Assembly (NCBI GenBank): GCA_015680905.1
Contig: CM027385.1
Coordinates: 19,536,501 to 19,600,500 of the forward strand
Source: Coptis chinensis
Lineage: Eukaryota > Streptophyta > Magnoliopsida > Ranunculales > Ranunculaceae
Direction: 5' to 3'
DNA: 64,000 nt
In this document: one piece after another, positions 22,600-33,219 of the stretch
How the letters are laid out: the number at the start of each line of letters is the position of its first letter
Position numbering within the stretch: the stretch's first letter is position 1
Translations under genes and position numbers: made by a program
Notes under the pieces: model-generated
What the model was told of the DNA's origin: nothing
Seen by the model: only the letters and a program-made list of their open reading frames with translations
The model's database searches: none

Positions 22600-24240
22600 G
22601 AGAAAAAAATAATGTTGAACTTCAGTAAACATAAGCAATCAGTAGCAAGTAGCTCCAATCAAAAAGAAAGAAGACAAAAAAGGGATTTCTCTGACTAGAT
22701 GAACTACAGTATTCATAGTAAAGCAGATGTCACTGATGACAAGTTAAACAAATGTCACTGACAAGTAAATCATATATACGATCAAACAATCTAACACCTT
22801 GATAAGCTCGTGAGGTCCCATAGGCAAAATGATAGGAAAATATGTCCTGAAACAGTAGTCCTTTTTTTTTGCTAGGTCAGAACGAATATTGTCCCAAAAC
22901 AACAGACCCATATTCATTATGCACCATCGCCATTTCTCTTTTGAGGAGCATAGGCAGACTGACCATAAGCACTTGCAGGGGAAGACCAGCATGATCAATT
23001 TGATTGGTTCCTGACTGAGACAAGCCTCCGACTAATATGGGAGTTTGGAAGCATGTTTGTGTAAAAGTAGCGGGGCCTGGCCACTTTTTCATGAGAAGGC
23101 CTTGCTGCATAATGAACCAACCGAATGACACTCAGCTGGATTTCTCAGTGGATTGGGTCTGGTCATCTCAACAATAAATGGCAGAACTACAGGTGACACA
23201 TTTGACGATGATGAAAAGGTTATTCCAAGGCCTAAAGTACTAAAGTTTAAACTTCAAATAATCATATATGTTCAAGAGAAACAATTAACAAAACTGATCA
23301 AAACCCACATAAATCAAAATTACACAAAAGGGAATCAACTATAAGCACTTGACACTAAATAGCATATAAAAGAATTCAACAGAAACAACTTTTATAAAAG
23401 GGGAATTCAACATACTTTTGCAAAAAAAAAAAAAAAAAAAAAAAAAAAATAGACTTATCAATATCAAACTAAAAGGTATATCACTAATCTGTGACATTTA
23501 TGGAAAGAGAAAAGATTATTGAAAACCTCATGTGCAATTGCTCTAATGCCTCTAAGTATCACGCAAGCTACTACGAATTGCTAAATTACCCCAATAGTTT
23601 CTTGTCACATTATTAAGACCGAACATGAATTGAAAATTTCCCGGAGCAAAGTTTCCTCTTTGATCTAATGTCGGGGTGCTTAGCACTAGTTCCCCTGATT
23701 TCTGAAGTGACTCTCAGTACCATATACTACAAATAGTCTAAAGTAGAAGTAAATATTATCGCAAAAGAATCACTTTCCTTTGAACACATTTGACCTTCTT
23801 AAGATGGATCCAAGTAACCATCTCTCCCTTCCTCTCTCAATCACGTTCTTATGAATTACCACCACAAGGTAATGCAGAGAGACATTCTCTGTCTTCCACT
23901 CTACAAGACCTAAAAGAAAAGGAAACAACTAATGCAGGAGGGAGGTTTACTAACATCTTCCTATTTTTCCTTGTTCTTTGTGTTAGACAGACTAATTACC
24001 AATGCTCTAGGAACCTGCAGCTAAATTTCAAGTAGAACAAATATCCCTAAATAAGAAACTAAATCTAAACTGTACTAAACATCCTCTAAATATCCCTAAA
24101 TCAACTAAACATAAATATAAAGAAAACAAGTAGAATCCTTCTTGAGGCATGGTACTAAACTGTGAAATCATATCCACCATACCATTGAAAGAACTAGAAA
24201 ACAATTAGTAGAATCCAAATTGCAAGAATAGAGAATAATT
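22600..24240. other. Expanded intron of CACTA-1 TNP2
   Basis: Lies between the small exon and the DUF4216 exon. It is much longer than in CACTA-2 and unlike it. It includes a 28-nt poly(A) at 23422-23449 and, at about 22880-23200 on the minus strand, a protein-like segment that I do not recognise (RPRYFYTNMLPNSHISRRL in one frame). This may be another captured fragment. Confidence 0.35.
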
Positions 24241-26601
24241 GAGATGCTATCTACAAAACTACTTTGGAAAAAAGTAAATAGAGTACATAAGCTGATATAC
24301 ATAATCTAACTGCATACAATTAACACTTACATGGTTTTCAAACCATTTACCAAACTGTTCATTATGAATACGGTCCACATTCCTAGCACTTGCCCACCGC
24401 CCGAGCTCATCCCTAATCACTTGTTTGTGCTTCCTGTACAAAACATTATTGCATTTATGACATAGGTTTATAAATAATATTTCTTTTAACTAAGGCACAA
24501 TTTCAATAAAGTGGACTTACTCAATAAATGGTACCACTTCCTCACAATTGATTAGCACATACAAACGAGCTTGTTCCCACTCATCGTCTGTTAGAGTCCT
24601 AAATGTTCCTTTCCCTAAAGCACGACTGTATCCTGAAAAAATAGAAAACTGTCCATCCAATCCAACAACTCAAAACTCTTCATTCCTCCCTGTCTGGTTG
24701 AACTTAATCTCCATCCCATCATCTAAGTATCTTGAGCAAAAAGTCAAGAATTCATCAGCAAGATACCCTTCAGCAATGGATCCCTCTGGTCTACTCTTAT
24801 TACGAACATACTTCTTCAAGGTGTACAGGTACCTGAATAAATATAAAAGATGACAAAATTTAAGTTCAAATTTTAACAAAATACAAACAAAAGTAACCAT
24901 TACTATTATCTTTACTTACTGACCTTTCGATTGGGTACATCCATCGATAGTACACTGGTCCAGCGAGCTTAGCTTGACCAACTAAATGAATAGGCAAGTG
25001 CACCATAACATCAAAAAATGATGGAGGAAATATCATTTCCATTTTGCATAGTGTGATAGCAATCTGGTACTCAAGACGTTCTAACTCTACAACCCATAAT
25101 ACTTTTGAACACAACTTCTTGTAGAAATTAGAGAGTTCAACAAGAACTAAGGTAACCTCCTTAGGTAAGATTCCACCTATTGCAACTGGAAGCAGTTACT
25201 GCACTAGAACATGCCAATCATGGCTTTTTAGGCCAGGTATTTTGCATTCTTTCACCCTGAATGAACCAATGATATATATTTGATGAAAAATTATCCAGAA
25301 CTTTAATACCTTTCAAGAATTGACAAAGCTTCCTCTTCTCAGTCAAGGACAAGGTAAAGGGTGCAGGGGGGATATAGTATTTGTTACTCTCTTTAGCTAT
25401 CGGATGAAATGACTTTCGCATACCCATTAATACTAAATCTTGTCTTGACTTCAGGTTATCCTTTGATTTCTTCTCTAAATTCAGCAGTGTCCCAAGCCAA
25501 CTTTCATCGTTGTTCTTTTCAATGTGCATGACATCTAGATTATGGAGTAAACAAAGGTATTTCCAATATGGGAGCTCAAAAAATACACTAATCTTCTTCC
25601 AATTGTGTGGCAAAGAATTATCCTCTCAACTTCTCTTTTGTCCAATAACCTTATCACAATTCACCTTACCAAATGTGATTTGGTCGAATCCATCTAATTG
25701 AGTAAGTACATCACTTCCAGTAAAGGGGCTTGGGGCAATTCCCATTTCTGTCTTGTTATCAAAAGAACTCTTATTCTTTCGATATTTATGATCAAGTGGC
25801 AGGAATTTACAACTTCCCATATAACAGAACTTTTTCCCATTTTGCAACCATTTTGAGCAAGTCTTCTCATGGCAAGAGGGACATGCAAGTTGTCCTTTAG
25901 TGCTCCATCCGGACAAATTAGCAAATGCTGGGAAGTCATTAATAGTCCACAACACAGCTGCATGCATTTTAAAATTCTGTTTTGAATTGGCATCGTACGT
26001 CTCAACTCCCTTCTCCCACATCGTACGTCTAAAAATGGAAAGAAAACTTGAATGCATTAGGCTGCCAATCCCGCACTCTTATTCTCATATTTCTTGCGCC
26101 ACAACACTAGAAAATATGAGGCCAAATCAGAGTAGTTCACTTAACACCTTTTTAGTTAGTTTTATATATTTGAGACGAGTTTGTCTAAGGCTCTAAATTA
26201 ATGAAGGTTCCACACATACATAACGAACGTTTTTTTTTTTCCAGCTTTCATTTCTCCCAGACGTTGTATAACAGCTTTAGTGCTAAAAAAACACTGATTA
26301 GCTAGTAACAGCCCAAGACAATATAATAATATCTATCCAAAATTTTCATTGTTAGCTCAAGAGATTTTTTTTTCTTTGGAGTATGAATACAATTTTGTTT
26401 TCCTTGATTGTGGGGATATTTTTTTACCACGCACGAAATCTTCCAAATATATAGGGATTTTGTTTTGAATTTACTGCTCTATCTATCTAATACCTTACTA
26501 CCTACGGTTTGGGTGTTAAATAAGTGGGACAGGTGTCGAATTATTTTTGTATGGTGTAAAAGGGTCACATTTCCACCTGGGCAGAGAAGATCTGGCCTCA
26601 T

Positions 26602-26610
26602 CTATAAAAT
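26602..26610 (+). promoter_or_regulatory. TATA box of the captured UGT fragment
   Basis: CTATAAAAT lies about 90 bp before the ATG at 26699, a normal distance for a plant promoter with a short leader. Confidence 0.55.
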
Positions 26611-26698
26611 ACTTATTCGAAATGAAAACACCTCTTGGTTCATTCTTCAATCTAGCTTTTAGAAAAATACTTTAATTCCTTGAGCTGTAACTGTCAAT

Positions 26699-27184
26699 AT
26701 GGCTAAGCTGCCGCACGTTCTAGTTGTGTCATTCCCAGCACAAGGGCACGTTATGCCACTCATGGAATTCTCCCACCAATTAGTGGATCATGGTGCCAAA
26801 GTCACCTTTGTAAACACTGAGCACATACACAATATGCTACTTTCCTCTTTGGTAGATCCGAAGGGTGGATAGCAACGTACAAGTGGGATCCATTTAGTCT
26901 CAGTTCCAGATGGATTGGATATTGAGGAGGATCGTAAACTTTCCAAAAATCTTATTTATTCTATGATGAATACCATGCCTCGTCATTTGGAGGATCTGTT
27001 TAAGAAAAGTGAATCAGATGACCAAAAGATAGATTGTGTTGTAGCAGATGCAACCGTGGGATGGATTTTTGATGTTGCTGACAAGTTTGGAACAAAACGA
27101 GCTGCATTTTGGCCTGCTTCCCTTGTTGTTTTGGCCTTAACTCTCCATGTCCCCAAACTCATTAAGGCCGGAGTCATTGATTAA
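26699..27184 (+). pseudogene. UDP-glycosyltransferase 83A1-like, 5' fragment
   Basis: Family 1 UGTs transfer sugar from UDP-sugars to small acceptors in the cytosol. The fragment covers roughly the first 160 of about 455 residues: the N-terminal motif HVLVVSFPAQGHVMPLMEFS with the acceptor-activating His, HLVSVPDGLDIEED, CVVADATVGWIFDVADKFG and AFWPASLVVLAL. A TAG at 26870 interrupts it and a TAA at 27182 ends it. The sugar-donor PSPG box lies in the missing C-terminal half. It points opposite to the transposase gene that it interrupts. The overall pattern is closest to UGT83A1. Confidence 0.9.
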
Positions 27185-28445
27185 AATGGTATGGCAGTAA
27201 TAATAATTGCACATGTTTTCTTTAAACTCCTTTAACTCATCAATCAATGGCTGCAAGTACACGTCAATGTCATTTCCAGGACTGCTAGGGCCAGGAATTA
27301 GCAATGACATGATGAGAAAAGGTTGTTTCATACACATCTAAGGCGGCAGATTATACAGAACTAGAATAACGGTCCAAGTGCTATGAATAGAACTAAGACT
27401 ACCAAAAGGATTGAAGTCATCACTAGCCATTCTGAGTCTGACATTGGGAGATTCTAAACCAAATGAAGGATATCTTTGGTCTAAGCTTTTCCATTCCTTG
27501 GAGTCAGCTGGATGCCTCAAAGCACCATCTTTCGTACGATCATCAGCATGCCATCTCATATCTTTAGAAGTTTTTGAGCACATAAATAATCTTTGGAGCC
27601 TTGGCTTTATAGGAAAGTATCGCAAAACCTTAGCATCCTTTTTCTTAGGTTTTGCAGATGAACTAACTCTATTTTTCTGTACACTCTGAAGTCGTGATCC
27701 ATCTTGACTCACCACATACATCACAGTTATCCTTGTCCATGACTGGTTTATTATCCTTCCAATACAATATACAATCATTTGGACATGCGTCTATCTTAAT
27801 GCACTCCATCCCAAGATCCCGAAGTTGTTTTTTTTATTCATAATGATTCTTGGGCATATTGATGTCATTTGGAAGTGAATCACTTAATACCTCAAGCAAC
27901 ATGTCAAACAAATGATTACTCCAGCCATTAAGACACTTTACATGAAGCAATCGTACTAGAAAAGATAATTTTGAGCTCTTAGTACAGCCAGGGTACAAGG
28001 GTGTGTTTGCTTCCTTCAACAACTTGTAAAACTTATGTGCTTCTTCATTTGTCTCATCCGTTAGAGTGTCACTAGAACTAGACTCATTTGTATTCGAACT
28101 AGGTGGTATGTCATTGTATATACCAACCATTTTCTGAAATCCTAATGCATCTTGCAACATTGTATGTATATCATCACCCTTATTAGACTCGGTATTCACC
28201 TCCACACTCTCCCCATGCTTTGTCTAACGGACATAACTCCATAGTATACCACGATTCTTTATATGATGTTCCACTATATGTTTAGGCAATAGCATTAGAT
28301 TAAGGCATCCTATACATGTGCAGTAAATCTCACCACCAAGTTCCTTAATTCGATTATTCCAAGCAAACTCGATAAATTTCTCACAACCAAATATATACTT
28401 ACGACTGCATCTTCCTAGAGTCGGATCCATCTAACTTTTATCCAT

Positions 28446-28924
28446 TTAAAAACTTAACTACAACTACATAAAAAAAAAAAAAAAAAAAACAATCTTGTTC
28501 AGCAAGAATATCATATCCTACATCAAGTTCAAAAATTAAAATATTAATTAACATATCCTAACATAACATAGGAGAACCAATAAAAAAAAAAGACTATGTG
28601 ACAAGGCCATATTAACTGTCCAAATGTGGGATTTACCACCAAATATTGGTCTCACAGGGAAGAAAACAATAGCCATGAAAACATAACTAGAACTCAATAC
28701 GAGTAAAGCTAAAGCTTTAAACTTGAAAAGTCGAACTTTTTATCTAAAAATAACGTAAATTGGATTAAAACCTCATATATATACAATATTCTAACAATAG
28801 AAAAGTTGAATCAATTGATCAAATATCCTTACGATATTTAGATTTAAATAAAATAATGAACTGCTTCAAATCACAAAAAAATATATAATTTCTTAAACAA
28901 ATCTCTAACATAAAACGTCGGGGA
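28446..28924. other. CACTA-1 region upstream of TNP2
   Basis: No gene seen. Contains an A-rich run at 28469-28489. By position it should contain the promoter of the minus-strand TNP2 gene. Confidence 0.4.
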
Positions 28925-29160
28925 AGAAGATGATGGATTACCTGAAGGTAAAGTAAGCAGTGGAGAAGGAGGCAGAAGTAGTGAAGAAAAAGAAGGCAAC
29001 CGGTGAAAAAGAAGGCAACAACTAGTGCGGCAGCCGGTGGAAAATATTTGGGGTGAAGAAGAAGGCAGCAACTGGTGCGGCAGCGGTGAAAAATATTTTG
29101 GGTGAAGAAGAAGGCACTGGTGCGGCAGCCGGTGAAAAATATTTAGGTTTTCAGTTTCTT
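28925..29160 (-). repeat. GAAG/GCGGCAGC-rich tandem repeats upstream of TNP2 (CACTA-1)
   Basis: About three imperfect units of 55-70 bp, each with 'gaagaagaaggca', 'ctggtgcggcagc' and 'ggtgaaaaatattt'. CACTA-2 has a different GA-rich repeat at the equivalent position (43870-44040). Confidence 0.65.
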
Positions 29161-29299
29161 CTTTTTCTTTTTCTTTTTGTTATTTGAGGTTGAATTTTCA
29201 CCAAAATAAACGAGCGAAATAGACCGCGGGAACGCTAGCATCTATTTTCTATTTTCTTCCTTTTTTTTTAATGAAAATAATTATTTAATGTTGTAAATA

Positions 29300-29556
29300 G
29301 CCTTTTTGCAGCCATCGACACCAAACACTTAATTAAAGGCACGCGCAAAACTTGTTTGCTACAAAAAGTGACTTAAAGCCACAACCACATTGAAAGGGTT
29401 GCAAAAAATGCACCTTTCACAACGAAAGGATAACCACGAGGCAAGAAGGTACTTCTTGCCACATATTTGGATTGTCGTGGCAACAAGTAAGATATAGCCA
29501 CCAAACCCCTGGCCGCGGCAATATGTCCGAGGCTAAAAGTCACTTTTTTAGAAGTG
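29300..29556 (-). repeat. CACTA-1 right subterminal region and terminal inverted repeat
   Basis: Scattered 'ggccgcggcaa' and 'cgtggcaac'-type motifs precede the reversed terminus TTTTTTAGAAGTG (29544-29556). The target duplication TAT follows. Confidence 0.85.
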
Positions 29557-29884
29557 TATGCATATATTAGCTTAGGTTTCGACTTGATTATTCTGTATTC
29601 ATTGCTTGTGAGATGTATAGATAATTGAGACATAAATAAGGAAACAATAGTTTTATTTCGTAGTTGTTGTAGTATAGATGAAGTTTGTGAGTATCTTCAC
29701 TGGAAAACTCTCACGAGGCTATAATTCATCCACTAGGGAATTTCTAGTGGTTTAAGGCCTTGTTGCATATGATCAATGTAATCGCACTCGGCGAAACGAG
29801 ATTAGTTAGAACTCCATTTTTGGTCACTTATTCTAATTTCTCATATTTTCTTGAGGACAACCAAAATGCTATTTGGAGGTGGTT
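29557..29884 (+). mobile_element. Element B internal region, second piece, with polypurine tract
   Basis: Continues element B after CACTA-1. It has 'ctctcacgaggctata' and 'ggtttaaggccttgttgca', the same block that element A carries at 14589-14680. 'cttgaggacaacc' and the G-rich 'atttggaggtgg' lie directly before the LTR start at 29885. Confidence 0.75.
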
Positions 29885-30882
29885 TGATAAGAGCCCAAAA
29901 CTGTAGTTTTAACCCCTTTAACATTATCGCTTTTGACCAATTATGTGATTAATAAGTAAGCGTTAGTACGGTTATCGTATTCTTATGTATTTCAGGCATT
30001 GGAGTCAAATATGTGCAGAAATGCGCCCCTTTTAGGAGATAAAGGAGCAAGGGTTGGTTGCTTAGAAATTCTATGATAAAAAGCTATGATTCAAGGAGAA
30101 AAAGCTTTTTTAAAGCCCGGTCAAAGCTGAAAAGTCAAAGTCAACGCGGGCAGAAACAAGATAAAAGTCAGCAGAACTTCTAAAGGCCGTATCTTTGGAC
30201 TCATACCTCAGAATTGGGCCTATCTTATGTTAAAACGACCAGCTCAGAAAGAGCTTTCTAATCATCTAAGCCCTGACCCAATCAGAGGAGGAGAAGTGGA
30301 CAAAAAGGCTGTTGAAGTCAAATCTAACTGAAAATCCCTTTATGGACTGAAGTAATAAGGTTTTAGGCTTGATTTTTCGACCCAAAACATGGCTCCTTAG
30401 CCCATGCATGAATTTGTGGATCTTGTCTCCTCCATATGAGAGACAAAGACTTAGCTCTTAAGCATCTAGAGTTTTTACTTAGAAAATAATCCAATAACTT
30501 AGTTTTCGATCTAGTTTTTTACATTCAATAGAATTAGTTTTAGAACAAAGAATGAATATTATTTAGAATCAGATTTAGTTTTATAATAAATTATTAGTTT
30601 TTCATTTCAATTTAGTTTATTGATTAAATTCTTATTTAGCTTAGCTGTCTTAAATTCATAATTAGTTTGTCTTAATTTGATAATTAGTTAATCATAATCA
30701 TAGTTCTAAATTAGTTTTAAATCTTGTTTTAATTTATTTTAAATCTTAGACTATTGTTAAATTAGATTTAAAAAGTTTAATCATTTATTCAATAATGAGT
30801 TGTTCTAGTTGTTCTCGTTTTAGAAATTATAGTATAATTATTCAAGGCTTAAACCTCCATTAGAGGGGTTTGAAAAAGCCTT
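29885..30882 (+). repeat. LTR of element B, left arm of a long inverted repeat
   Basis: Begins TGATAAGAGCCC, directly after the polypurine tract. The 998-bp arm is repeated in reverse at 30919-31918 with high similarity and only scattered differences. The arms are separated by 36 bp. Arm ends near the centre are 'ttgaaaaagcctt' and 'aaggctttttcaa'. Confidence 0.85.
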
Positions 30883-30918
30883 AATCATTTATACGCTAAC
30901 AACAATCAAGTTTTCATC

Positions 30919-31918
30919 AAGGCTTTTTCAAACCCCTCTAATAGAGGTTTTAGCCTTGAATCATTATACTATCATTTCTAAAACGAGAACAACTAGAACA
31001 ACTCATTATTGAATAAATGATTAAAATTTATAAATCTAATTTAACAATAGTCTAAGATTCAAAATGAATTAAAATAGGATTTAAAACTAATTTAGAACTA
31101 AGATTATGACTAACTAATTATCAAATTAAGACAAACTAATTATGAATTTAAGACAGCTAAGCTAAATAAGAATTGAGTCAATAAACTAAATTGAAATAAA
31201 AAACAAATAATTTATTATAAAACTAAATCTAATTCTAAATAATATTCATTCTTTGTTCTAAAACTAATTCTATTGAATGTAAAAAACTAGATCGAAAACT
31301 AATTTATTGGATTATTTTCTAAGTAAAAACTCTAGATGCTTAAGAGCTAAGTCTTTGTCTCTCATATGGAGGAGACAAGATCCACAAACTCGTGCATGGG
31401 CTGAGGAGCCATGTTTTGGGCCAAAAAATCGAGCCCAAAACCTTATTACTTCAGTCCACAAAGGGATTTTCACCTAGATTTTACTTCAATAGCCTTTTCG
31501 TCTACTTTTACTCCTATGATTAGATCAAGGCTTGAATCATTAGAAAGCTCTTTTTGAGATGGTCGTTTTGACATAAGGTAGGCCTAATTCTGAGGTCTGA
31601 GTCCAAAGATACGGCCTACGGAAGTTCCACTAACTTTTGTGCGCTGTTTCTGCCCGCGTTGACTTTGACTTTTCAGCTTTGATTGGGATTTAAAAAGGTT
31701 TTTTCTCCTTAAATCTTGGCCTTTTATCATAGAACTTCTTAGCAACCAACCCTTGCTCCTTTATCTCTCAAAAGGGGCGCATTTCTGCACATATTTGACT
31801 CCAATACCTAAAATACATAAGAACACGATAACAGTACTAACTCTTACTTATTAATCACATAATTGGTCAAAAGCGATATTGTTAAAGGGGTTAAAACTAC
31901 AGTTTTGGGCTCTTGTCA
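30919..31918 (-). repeat. Inverted LTR copy, right arm of the long inverted repeat
   Basis: Read on the minus strand it starts TGACAAGAGCCC at 31918 and follows the left arm for 1000 bp. It is the LTR of the oppositely oriented element B'. Confidence 0.85.
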
Positions 31919-32851
31919 TATAACTAGAGGAAAAATTATCTTTTTGCATTTTTAAAAAGGGCCTAAATTCTCTCTTGGGATATGGCGTGGTAATAAAGCA
32001 AATGGTCGTGTTATCACTCAATAATCATTCAGATGAGGCTTTTGACTATATTCTCACAGGATATGGAACTTAACTATTCTAACCTTGGTATCGGAAACTC
32101 ATTGCTATATACAATCAAATGCTGATGCATATCATTCATGAAAAGGTGCAGAAACTATTGTATGTATATTAGTCTGAGTTCGAAGAACGAATCTTTACTC
32201 TATTGCTATAATGAGACTTCTAAACTATTTATTCATCATAGAAAAAAGAAAACAAGACTTTTAGTACTAAACAGAAAAATATTTTTGGTCTTTTCGAAAT
32301 ATTTAAAGAAAGAAAGAAATACATAAAATCTATCTAATATAATAATACTATATAATAAATACCTAGTTTTTGCAGAATGTTACTATACTAGCCCCAAACA
32401 TAAATATGTTTTTTCCTCAAAGTATGAAGAAAAGGAAAGAGATTACCATAGAAACATGAGCAAAAACGCCAGTAACATGTACTCTGTTCTTCGTTTTGAA
32501 AATATACCACCCCTAAACAATTTTGGAGCGTGGGTTAATAGAAATAAAACAAGATGTACATGGGTTAATTATACTAGGGATTTACGTAATTATTCTACTA
32601 TAAAATACTTAGCATGCATGCAGAATTATACTTAGAAGTTAAGAAATAAAATGATGAGAAATGCATGTATGTACACAACTATCTATATGAAATGGGTGTG
32701 CGTGTGTTGTTTTTTTTTATTATTATTTTTATTTTATTTTATTTTATTTTTAATCCTGTTTTTCTTAAAAGGTATCTCTAGCCATATAGAAGGTTTTTAC
32801 AAGAAGATAAAATCATACGTTTATCCAGTATCATTTTGGTTACTCTGGGGT
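31919..32851 (-). mobile_element. Element B' internal fragment (inverted relative of B)
   Basis: On the minus strand this resembles element B but is shortened. 'gagaatttaggccc' (about 31960) matches 2040, 'atcctgtgagaatatag' (about 32055) matches 1925, the 'actttgagga' and 'tttggggct' motifs (about 32400) match 1557-1600, and 'ttgtttaggggtggtat' (about 32510) matches 55-72. The ORF found in B at 480-1352 and the DNA next to the LTR, including the polypurine tract, are absent. A (TTTTA)n-like tract lies at 32711-32755. Confidence 0.7.
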
Positions 32852-33219
32852 CACTACTAAAAATATGATTTTTCGCCGCGGCCAGATCTGGTGGCAAAAT
32901 GTCTAAAAGTCGTGGCAAAATGTCTTTTTGCTTTTGCAATGGTGGTGGCAGTATTTTAGTGGAAAGAAGTTTTTGGCCACCAGTTTTGCCACCGCGGCAA
33001 AATATGATACATTTAGCCGCGGCCATGCCGTGGCAAGAAGTTGTTTTATATTTGAATTGATTTTGTTTTTAAAATAAAGTAATTTCTTTTTGTCGCGGGT
33101 TGGGCCACTGCAAGATGTATTTTATTGCCACCGTTGTGGCAAGAAATGATTGTTGGGCCTGGCTTTTGGTTATTCTTCTTGCCACAAATGGCCGCGGCAA
33201 AAAGTGTGTGCGTTTTTTT

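Larger units (their letters stand above)
26019..27224 (+). other. Captured UGT-gene segment inserted in CACTA-1 TNP2
   Basis: Comparison with CACTA-2 (41640-41690) shows a 1206-bp insertion between 'cttctccca' and 'aactcctttaactc'. No target duplication is visible. The left edge begins with CATCGTACGTCT, a second copy of the 12-mer at 25991-26002, which looks like templated filler. The segment holds about 0.6 kb of 5' flank, a TATA box and the 5' coding part of a UGT gene. Confidence 0.75.
21846..28445 (-). pseudogene. TNP2-type transposase of CACTA-1, heavily broken
   Basis: TNP2 is the cut-and-paste transposase. Minus-strand order: Transposase-associated domain (28445-28224; CX2C-like CTCIGC, VEHHIKNRGILWSYVR), linker (28205-27834), Transposase_21 core (27778-27137 and 26018-25218; MASDDFNPFG, WTINDFPAFA, NLDVMHIEKN), DUF4218 (25114-24700; IFPPSFFDVMVHL, YYRWMYPIER, RPEGSIAEGYLADE), a small exon (24441-24320; RDELGRWASAR) and DUF4216 (about 22570-22108; VGYYGVLNDIVELRY). 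An acidic Asp-rich tail ends at 21846. Lesions include TAG for Trp at three sites (KS*M, YVR*, NLPP*), a TAA shared with CACTA-2 near 27832, frameshifts, and a 1.2-kb UGT-bearing insertion in the core. Confidence 0.9.
2832..29556. mobile_element. CACTA-1, a nested En/Spm-type DNA transposon carrying captured host fragments
   Basis: Terminal inverted repeats start CACTACTAAAAAT at 2832 and end (reversed) CACTTCTAAAAAA at 29556. The 3-bp target duplication TAT occurs at 2829-2831 and 29557-29559. Subterminal DNA at both ends is crowded with 'ggccgcggcaa'-like motifs, as expected for transposase-binding repeats. Minus-strand genes are a TNP2-type transposase (21846-28445) and a TNP1/Transposase_24-like gene (20120-21667), both broken. 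Host-type cargo: RPL5 copy (4723-5514 plus 16316-16409), UGT83A1-like fragment (26019-27224) and LINE tail (18980-19722). A 10.8-kb LTR element sits inside the RPL5 copy. Without that insert CACTA-1 is about 15.9 kb. Confidence 0.9.

Noticed and set aside
26699..27184. UGT fragment as a small functional protein
   Set aside because: An internal TAG and lack of the entire sugar-nucleotide binding half make function implausible.
29885..31918. Long inverted repeat as a DNA transposon with terminal inverted repeats or as a microRNA precursor
   Set aside because: The arms are LTRs placed after a polypurine tract, and 1 kb is far longer than a microRNA hairpin.
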